Notes under the pieces: model-generated
Database searches by the model: none
The model's input: the letters and a program-made list of their open reading frames with translations, nothing else
Told to the model about the DNA's origin: nothing
Position numbers and translations under genes: made by a program
NCBI GenBank assembly: GCA_903919625.1
Contig: CAIXIZ010000235.1
Location: 1 to 5,839, forward strand
Direction of reading: 5' to 3'
DNA from: an uncultured Verrucomicrobiota bacterium
GTDB taxonomy: Bacteria; Verrucomicrobiota; Verrucomicrobiia; Opitutales; Opitutaceae
DNA: 5,839 nt
Shown here: piece after piece, positions 1 through 4,727 of the stretch
Layout: the number at the start of each line of letters is the position of its first letter
Numbering within the stretch: the stretch's first letter is position 1

Positions 1-139
1 AGGCGACATAAGCCGCGGCAAGCAGCGAGACGGCGGCGGCGGCGGTGCCCTTGCGGCGCAGGAACAGCGCGATCACGGCTGCGGCCACGAGCGGCGCGAG
101 GAGAACCGTGGGAATGTAGGTGACGGTCGTCGTGGTCAT
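1..139 (-). CDS. nuoL: NADH-quinone oxidoreductase subunit L (NuoL), N-terminal fragment cut by window edge
   Basis: Only about 46 codons are in the window. Translating from ATG 139 gives a short threonine-rich start (MTTTTVTYIP) and then a hydrophobic first helix (TVLLAPLVAAAVIALFLRRKG), followed by the beginning of a second alanine-rich helix that reaches the edge. NuoL is the distal antiporter-like proton-pumping subunit, and its first helices look like this. The fragment alone is not diagnostic. The call rests mostly on position, 7 bp after nuoK, where nuoL is found in standard operons. NuoM or another antiporter-like subunit is the alternative. No Shine-Dalgarno site is visible upstream. 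Confidence 0.8.
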   Translation of the reverse strand, partial: MTTTTVTYIPTVLLAPLVAAAVIALFLRRKGTAAAAVSLLAAAYVA

Positions 140-146
140 CGGCGCG

Positions 147-455
147 TCAGTTTTTCAACGAGTTCAACTCGTCGACTTGGATCGTGTGCCGCTTGCGGAA
201 GAGCGCGACGATGATGGCGAGGCCGACCGCCACCTCGGCCGCGGCGACGGTGAGGATGAAAAACACGAAGACATTGCCGTCGAGCGTGCCGTTGAAATGC
301 GAGAAGGCGACGAGGGCGAGCGTCGAGGCGACCAGCATCAGCTCAAGGCACATGTAGATCACCAGCGTGTTCCGGCGGAGGAGCACGCCGAGGAAACCGA
401 GGGCAAACAGCACCGCGCTGAGCACGAGGCAGGCGTTGAGCGTGAGCGGGATCAT
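147..455 (-). CDS. nuoK: NADH-quinone oxidoreductase subunit K (NuoK)
   Basis: NuoK is a small antiporter-like membrane subunit related to MrpC that forms part of a proton path. The protein has 102 residues, the usual family length, with three hydrophobic helices. The two buried glutamates needed for proton transfer in the family are present: E38 in YMCLELMLVA and E74 in TVAAAEVAVGLAI, equivalent to E. coli E36 and E72. The C-terminal tail is LFRKRHTIQVDELNSLKN. The ATG at 455 overlaps the nuoJ TGA by four bases. Unlike its neighbours, it has a good ribosome binding site, GGAGG, inside the end of nuoJ. The identification is secure from sequence and position. Confidence 0.97.
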   Translation of the reverse strand: MIPLTLNACLVLSAVLFALGFLGVLLRRNTLVIYMCLELMLVASTLALVAFSHFNGTLDGNVFVFFILTVAAAEVAVGLAIIVALFRKRHTIQVDELNSLKN

Positions 456-961
456 TTGATGTCCTCCAGGCCGGCAAATTTTTTGCTGAGCACGATGACG
501 CCGAGCATGGCGGCCAGCAGCAGGAAGCCGACGACCTGCACCGGCAGCATATATTGCGTGAAGAGCAGCTCGGCGTAGTCCCGGAGCGTGCTGCCGGCCG
601 GACTGGCGGCCGCCACGGCCGGCAGCCGCGCGTGGGTGGCGAGGGAAAGCACGCCCGTGGCGAGCAGCCCGACGGCCAGCACGCCGGACGCCAGCGTGGC
701 GCCCTTGAACGGCAGGCGTTCGCCGCCCTGCACATCGAGCAGCATTATGATGAAAAGGAACAGCGCCACGACCGCGCCCGCGTAAACAAACACCAGCAGC
801 ACCGCAAGGAGGACGGCGTTGAGCAGGGCAAACAGCCCGGCCACGCCGATGAGGCACAACAGCAGGCTCAGCGCGGAGGCCACGGTGTTGCGGCACAGCA
901 CCACCCCGGCCGCGCAGGCGACCGTGAACACGGCGAAAAGATTGAAGAGGAGGTCGGTCAT
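452..961 (-). CDS. nuoJ: NADH-quinone oxidoreductase subunit J (NuoJ)
   Basis: NuoJ is a small membrane-arm subunit next to NuoK and NuoH whose third helix changes shape during coupling of quinone reduction to proton pumping. The protein has 169 residues from ATG 961 (MTDLLFNLFAVF), with about five hydrophobic segments. The diagnostic segment is VFVYAGAVVALFLFIIMLLD (residues 57-76), matching the conserved third-helix motif, with Y60 at the position of E. coli Y59. The last helix (QYMLPVQVVGFLLLAAMLGVIVL) is followed by KKFAGLEDIK-stop. The open frame continues upstream to 1135, but that part overlaps nuoI and is polar, so it is not used. The stop codon overlaps the nuoK start (ATGA). The upstream 128 bp hold a triple short repeat. 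Confidence 0.95.
   Translation of the reverse strand: MTDLLFNLFAVFTVACAAGVVLCRNTVASALSLLLCLIGVAGLFALLNAVLLAVLLVFVYAGAVVALFLFIIMLLDVQGGERLPFKGATLASGVLAVGLLATGVLSLATHARLPAVAAASPAGSTLRDYAELLFTQYMLPVQVVGFLLLAAMLGVIVLSKKFAGLEDIK
462..468 (-). promoter_or_regulatory. Ribosome binding site for nuoK
   Basis: On the minus strand the bases before the nuoK ATG read TGGAGGACATCAAATG. This gives a GGAGG core about eight bases from the start codon. It lies within the last codons of nuoJ. It is the only clear Shine-Dalgarno site I can find among the six visible gene starts, and it supports ATG 455 as the start. Confidence 0.8.
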
Positions 962-975
962 CCGGAAGGGACAGT

Positions 976-1000
976 CTGAATGGCTGAATGGTTGAATTGG
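976..1000. repeat. Short tandem repeat in the leader of nuoJ
   Basis: The 128-bp nuoI-nuoJ gap (962-1089) contains two adjacent exact copies of CTGAATGG (976-983 and 984-991), followed by a degenerate third copy, TTGAATTGG (992-1000). On the transcribed strand this reads as CCATTCAG-type units ending about 15 bases before the nuoJ ATG. The rest of the gap is purine/pyrimidine-skewed, with one weak stem (1052-1056 with 1068-1072). I see no gene in it. Confidence 0.6.
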
Positions 1001-1089
1001 GCGTTGGGACTGGTGGTGGGCGGGAGGGAAATGATCGCGGGATGGGCTGGCGGCGGTTTCAGCCTTTCCGCCCTTTGCTTTCCCAGTTT

Positions 1090-1629
1090 TTAATGGGCGT
1101 GGCCGCCCCCTTCGGCGGCCTTCTTTTTGTCCCACTTGAAGTGTTCGTCAGGGAGTGTGCCGCCGAGTTCATACAGTTTTTGCTTGTCGTTCACCATCTC
1201 GGCCCGGGACAGGCCGGTGGTGGAATATTGGTTTTGCAGCCAGATGGCCTCCTCGGGACAGACCTCCTGGCACAGGCCGCAATAAATGCAGCGCAGCATG
1301 TCGATCTCAAACTCCTGCGGCCGTTTCTCGACATGCGCGGTGGGATCGTCGGGATTGATCGCGCCGGGCGTGATGCGGATGGCCTTGGGCGGGCAGACGA
1401 ATTCGCAGAGCTGGCAGGAAACGCATTTTTCCCGGCCATGCGGGTCGTACACCAACGTCGGCACGCCGCGGTAGCCGGGCGGGATGGCCGGCCGCTGCTC
1501 GGGATATTCCATCGTGTCGTTGGGCGCGAAGAAGTGTTTGAGCGTGGTCTTCAGGCCGCCCACGATTTGCGGGAGATAGGTGCGCTCGGCGAAGGTGAGC
1601 GGCTTGCGGGAGACTTGGATGACAGCCAT
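1090..1629 (-). CDS. nuoI: NADH-quinone oxidoreductase subunit I (NuoI), 2x[4Fe-4S] ferredoxin-type
   Basis: NuoI carries clusters N6a and N6b, the penultimate electron carriers before cluster N2 and quinone. The protein has 179 residues from ATG 1629 (MAVIQVSRKPL), close to the family's usual size. It shows two typical motifs: C69-x2-C72-x2-C75-x3-C79-P and C114-x2-C117-x2-C120-x3-C124-P. The N-terminal segment (YLPQIVGGLKTTLKHFF) fits the amphipathic helix that anchors NuoI to the membrane arm, and RGVPTLVYDPHGREKC is a conserved lead-in. A TTG at 1656 in frame would add nine residues (ALNPNPFP type), but that sequence lies in the repeat-containing gap and has no family support, so the ATG is preferred. 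The C-terminus is lysine-, glycine- and histidine-rich (KKKAAEGGGHAH). The start is preceded by a pyrimidine-rich CCTTTTCCC, not a Shine-Dalgarno site. Confidence 0.97.
   Translation of the reverse strand: MAVIQVSRKPLTFAERTYLPQIVGGLKTTLKHFFAPNDTMEYPEQRPAIPPGYRGVPTLVYDPHGREKCVSCQLCEFVCPPKAIRITPGAINPDDPTAHVEKRPQEFEIDMLRCIYCGLCQEVCPEEAIWLQNQYSTTGLSRAEMVNDKQKLYELGGTLPDEHFKWDKKKAAEGGGHAH
1101..1130 (+). terminator. Possible antisense-facing intrinsic terminator in the 3' end of nuoI
   Basis: On the plus strand a perfect 7-bp stem (GGCCGCC 1101-1107, GGCGGCC 1114-1120, six-base loop) is followed by TTCTTTTTGT. That is the layout of an intrinsic terminator, but for transcription running opposite to the operon. 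The T-run is also what the lysine codons of KKKAAEGGG require, so coincidence is a real possibility. Read in the operon direction, the hairpin has no U-tract after it. Confidence 0.3.
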
Positions 1630-1645
1630 GGGAAAAGGATTCGGA

Positions 1646-1749
1646 TTAAGCGCCAAGGCGCGGAGGCGCCAAGGCCGGGCCAGCAGCGATGAGCCGGGGG
1701 ATCAGGGCGGTGGATTGGCGGTTTCGCCGCCTGACGTCTGGGCGCTTAA
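1646..1749. repeat. Inverted-repeat-bounded intergenic segment between nuoH and nuoI
   Basis: The 123-bp gap between nuoH and nuoI contains a segment bounded by perfect 9-bp inverted repeats: TTAAGCGCC at 1646-1654 and GGCGCTTAA at 1741-1749. The right end lies three bases from the nuoH stop codon. Inside the left part a 10-bp direct repeat, GCGCCAAGGC, occurs at 1650-1659 and 1666-1675. A small hairpin (GGCGG, five-base loop, CCGCC) lies at 1717-1731. The segment has no coding potential that I trust. It could be a small non-autonomous or dispersed intergenic repeat, a structured mRNA spacer, or chance in GC-rich DNA. No flanking target duplication was identified. Confidence 0.45.
1717..1731 (-). 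other. Small GC hairpin in the nuoH-nuoI spacer
   Basis: GGCGG and CCGCC pair perfectly around a five-base loop. In the operon mRNA it reads GGCGG-CGAAA-CCGCC. No U-tract follows, so it is not an intrinsic terminator for the operon. It could influence mRNA stability or processing between nuoH and nuoI. Confidence 0.35.
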
Positions 1750-1752
1750 AAT

Positions 1753-2916
1753 TCATTTTTGGGTGAGGGCGATGGCCAGCAGGTAGAAGATCAGGTTGGC
1801 GATGGCCAGCGGCAGGAGGCGCTGCCAGCCGATTTTCATCACCTGGTCGTAGCGGAAGCGCGGCAGCGTCCAGCGCACCCACATGAAGAAAAAGATAAAT
1901 GCCGCCACCTTGCCGAGGAAGATCACGATGCCCAGCCCCCCCGTCAGCAGCGGGCTGGCCGCGATTCCGAGGAGCCCGGCGAGCTTCGCCAGGGGCAGCC
2001 ACGGGAGCAGGTTCCAGCCCCCGAGGAAGAGCAGGCAGAAAATGCCCGACCCGACAATCATGTGGCAGTACTCCGCCACGAAAAACAGCGACCATTTGAA
2101 CGCGCCGTACTCGGTGTGAAACCCGCCCACGAGGTCGGCCTCCGACTCCGGCATGTCAAACGGCTGGCGGTTTGTCTCGGCAAACAGCGCGACGAGAAAG
2201 ATGAAAGCCGAAAGCGGCAGGTAGCACACGCCCCACAGGCCGTGCCAGCTTTGGGCCGTGAAGCCATGCCAGCCGCCGCTCTGCATCGCCACCACATCCA
2301 CCAGGCTGAGCGTCCCGTGCCCGCCCGGGGCGTTGACCAGGAGGAATACCGGCAGCACCGAGAGCGTCATTGACAGCTCGTAGGAGATCAGCTGCGCCGA
2401 GGCGCGCACGCTGCCGAGAAACGGATACTTGGAATTGGACGCCCAGCCCGCGAGGATCACCGAGTAGACCCCGAGCGAGGACACGGCAAACACCGCCAGC
2501 AGGCCGACGTCCACATTGGCGAGCATGATCGGGACCAGCTTGCCGGCCGAATCGAGGTACGCGCCAAACGGCACCACGGCGACCGTCGTGAGCGCCGGGA
2601 TCATCGCGAGGATGGGCGCGAGGATGAAATAAAACTTGTTCACATGGCCGGGCACCCCGTCCTCCTTGAAGGTGAATTTGCCACCGTCGGCCGCCAACTG
2701 GAAGATTCCCAGCCGTTGCAGCACCCCCATGCCCGGGATCCAGGCGAGGATGGGCGCAATGGTCCGGTTCGGGCCGGGCCGACCCTGGATCCACGCCGAA
2801 ATTTTCCGTTCCGCCATGGAGCACGCGGCGGCGAGCGGAAACAGCACCAGGATGACTGCGAGACCTTGCAGCGGCAGCCGGAACCAGAGGGGAAAATTGA
2901 AATAAAAATCAAACAT
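1753..2916 (-). CDS. nuoH: NADH-quinone oxidoreductase subunit H (NuoH)
   Basis: NuoH is the membrane subunit that joins the peripheral and membrane arms and forms much of the quinone-access chamber. The protein has 387 residues and starts at ATG 2916, 6 bp after the nuoG stop. It is strongly hydrophobic, with about eight or more likely membrane helices. Conserved signatures are the AERKISAWIQGRPGPNR region (E36, R37, R46), VRASAQLISYELSM (residues 170-183) and AETNRQPFDMPESEADLVGG with HTEYGAFKW (residues 246-275). These acidic and arginine residues line the quinone cavity and the proton-coupling path in the family. Length is somewhat above the common 320-350 residues. Part of the excess is an insertion at about residues 55-76, between GPNR and the ADGGKFTFKED segment. 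The frame is intact and ends in ALTQK-stop. No Shine-Dalgarno site is evident, so translation may be coupled to nuoG. Confidence 0.97.
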   Translation of the reverse strand: MFDFYFNFPLWFRLPLQGLAVILVLFPLAAACSMAERKISAWIQGRPGPNRTIAPILAWIPGMGVLQRLGIFQLAADGGKFTFKEDGVPGHVNKFYFILAPILAMIPALTTVAVVPFGAYLDSAGKLVPIMLANVDVGLLAVFAVSSLGVYSVILAGWASNSKYPFLGSVRASAQLISYELSMTLSVLPVFLLVNAPGGHGTLSLVDVVAMQSGGWHGFTAQSWHGLWGVCYLPLSAFIFLVALFAETNRQPFDMPESEADLVGGFHTEYGAFKWSLFFVAEYCHMIVGSGIFCLLFLGGWNLLPWLPLAKLAGLLGIAASPLLTGGLGIVIFLGKVAAFIFFFMWVRWTLPRFRYDQVMKIGWQRLLPLAIANLIFYLLAIALTQK

Positions 2917-2922
2917 GGCGGA

Positions 2923-4716
2923 TCAGGTCGGCGACGCCACCGCAGCGGCGGCGGGCTTGAAATGCAAGGTCTCGCCCTCGACGAAGGGCAGCCCGGCCCA
3001 GGGGGTCGGGTCGAGCAGCAGGCCGGTGTCGGGGAGGTTCGCGTAGGTCATCGTCGCCAGCGTCGGCACTTCGGCGGCGATGGTTTTCCACAGGGCGGTG
3101 AGGTCGGACGGCAGCGCCGGTCCGCCCACGGCGGCGATCAGCTTTGCCAGGACCATCAGATCGTCGAACGCCCCGCCCGCCGCCGGCACCGCCTTGGCAA
3201 ATTTCTGGATGCGGAACTGCTGGTTCACCAACGTGCCGCTCTTCTCAAACACCGTCAGTGTCGGCAGGACGACTTTCGCGGCCGCGCTGGTGGCGTTGGC
3301 CTGGGTGCCGAGGTAGATGACGGAAACTTTGGTGAGCAACGCCGCGGTGAGGTTCGCGATGACGAGGTCTTCCCCGAGGGAGATGACGGTTTTGACAGTA
3401 CCGGCGGCGATGGCGGCCGCGAGCTCCGCCAGCGGCGCCGTGCCATTGCCGACGGGAAAGGGACAGCCGCTCGGCAGGGTGAGTCCGCCGATCCGGATCG
3501 GGGCCGCGGCGCCTTCTTTGCCAACCTCCGGCAGCGACGCGATCAGTCCGGTGACGAGCGCGCCGCGGATGTTGGGGTTGCGATCGGCGGAGACGAGGAG
3601 CCCGTCGCCTTTCCCCACCCGGCTGACGAGATAAACCGGGGCCTGGAGCGTCGCGGCAAGCCGCTTGGTGAGAAATTGCTCTTCCACGGTACTCCGGCCG
3701 GAGCCCACGACAGCCACGCCGCCATCCTGGCAGAGTTTTGCCGCGGCATTGAGGGCGATCTCGAGGGCGCTGTCGGCGCCATGGACCTTGATCGCGGTGA
3801 GCCGGTCGGGCGCGCGGACGGCCTTGAACAGCTCCCGGCCGCTGTCGGCCATCCAGGTGTCATTGACCTCGTCGTTGCGGCGCGGGGTGATGCGGTAGAT
3901 GGTGCCCTCGCGCGACCAGACCACCGTGTTGGCGCCGACCGAGGACTCGGGGTCGATGCTGTTCGTCTGCTTGAGGAACCAGACCCGCATCTTGAAACGG
4001 AAATCCGTGCTGGTGAGCGCGCCCACGGGACAGATGTCCACGGTGTTGAGCGAATAATTGTTCTCCAGCCTTTTGCCCGGATGGCAGGTGAGCGTCGAGT
4101 GGCTGCCGCGGTCAATGAAGCCCAGCACATCGTCCTTCGCGATTTCCTTGGTGAAGCGGATGCAGCGCGAGCAGAGGATGCAGCGCTCGTCGTCGAGCGT
4201 GACGCGCGGCCCGAGCTGGGTGCGCTTGGGTTTCACGTTCTTCTGTTCAATGAAGCGCGAATAGCCGCGGCCGTAGCCGGTCGACTGCTCCTGCAGCTTG
4301 CATTCGCCCGCCTGGTCGCAGATCGGGCAGTCCAGCGGATGGTTGATGAGGAGAAACTCCATCACGCCTTCGCGGCAGTCCTTCACCAAGGGGGAAGTCG
4401 TGCGGATGTGGAGGCCGGGCGAGGCATTGGTGCCGCAGCCGATCTGGGGGCGCGGCATCCAGTTGATCTTCGGCTTGCCGGTGGCCGGATCGAGGATCGG
4501 GGTCTTCGTGGCCGGATCGACGGCGGGCAGGCCCATCTCGATCAGACACATGCGGCAGTTGCCCACGACCGTGAGCTTGGGGTGGTAGCAATAGTGCGGC
4601 ACGTCCACGCCGACGAGGCGCGCCGCCTCGATCACGTTCGTGCCCTTCGGGACGGCAATGTCCTTGCCGTCAATGTTGACGGTGACGAGGTCGGCGGGTT
4701 TGGCGGGCTGGATCAT
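2923..4716 (-). CDS. nuoG: NADH-quinone oxidoreductase subunit G (NuoG), three-cluster form
   Basis: NuoG carries electrons from the NADH module towards quinone through several Fe-S clusters. The start is the ATG at 4716 (MIQPAKPADLV), because the ferredoxin-like domain begins at once. The frame is open further upstream, but that part lies inside nuoF. The protein has 597 residues. N1b [2Fe-2S] ligands are C43, C54, C57 and C94. N5 ligands are H126, C130, C133 and C139 (His plus three Cys). N4 ligands are C179, C182, C185 and C229. A reduced molybdopterin-oxidoreductase-like domain follows, with a recognisable NPNIRGAL motif. Two things stand out. The gap between the third and fourth N1b cysteines is 36 residues rather than about 18. 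The four cysteines that bind cluster N7 in E. coli and Thermus are absent, as in mitochondrial and alphaproteobacterial homologues. It is shorter than those homologues (about 690-900 residues). No Shine-Dalgarno site is visible before the start. Confidence 0.97.
   Translation of the reverse strand: MIQPAKPADLVTVNIDGKDIAVPKGTNVIEAARLVGVDVPHYCYHPKLTVVGNCRMCLIEMGLPAVDPATKTPILDPATGKPKINWMPRPQIGCGTNASPGLHIRTTSPLVKDCREGVMEFLLINHPLDCPICDQAGECKLQEQSTGYGRGYSRFIEQKNVKPKRTQLGPRVTLDDERCILCSRCIRFTKEIAKDDVLGFIDRGSHSTLTCHPGKRLENNYSLNTVDICPVGALTSTDFRFKMRVWFLKQTNSIDPESSVGANTVVWSREGTIYRITPRRNDEVNDTWMADSGRELFKAVRAPDRLTAIKVHGADSALEIALNAAAKLCQDGGVAVVGSGRSTVEEQFLTKRLAATLQAPVYLVSRVGKGDGLLVSADRNPNIRGALVTGLIASLPEVGKEGAAAPIRIGGLTLPSGCPFPVGNGTAPLAELAAAIAAGTVKTVISLGEDLVIANLTAALLTKVSVIYLGTQANATSAAAKVVLPTLTVFEKSGTLVNQQFRIQKFAKAVPAAGGAFDDLMVLAKLIAAVGGPALPSDLTALWKTIAAEVPTLATMTYANLPDTGLLLDPTPWAGLPFVEGETLHFKPAAAAVASPT
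4481..4520. repeat. In-frame 13-bp direct repeat inside nuoG
   Basis: GTGGCCGGATCGA occurs at 4481-4493 and 4508-4520, 27 bp (nine codons) apart. In NuoG it encodes the repeated DPAT at residues 67-70 and 76-79 (DPATKTPIL-DPATGKPKI). It lies within the extra loop between the third and fourth N1b cysteines. This is consistent with the loop having grown by a short in-frame duplication. Confidence 0.7.
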
Positions 4717-4727
4717 TGCGGGAAAAG

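Noticed and set aside
452..1135. Longer version of nuoJ starting inside nuoI
   Set aside because: The added N-terminus is polar and basic, overlaps nuoI and has no family match. MTDLLFNLFAVF at 961 starts directly with the first membrane helix.
1630..1656. TTG start of nuoI nine codons upstream
   Set aside because: The added residues come from the spacer repeat and have no family support. The ATG at 1629 gives the normal protein length.
988..1692. 234-codon plus-strand open frame opposite nuoI
   Set aside because: It covers the NuoI gene and both repeat-containing gaps, has no recognisable motif, and is explained by GC-rich codon structure on the minus strand.
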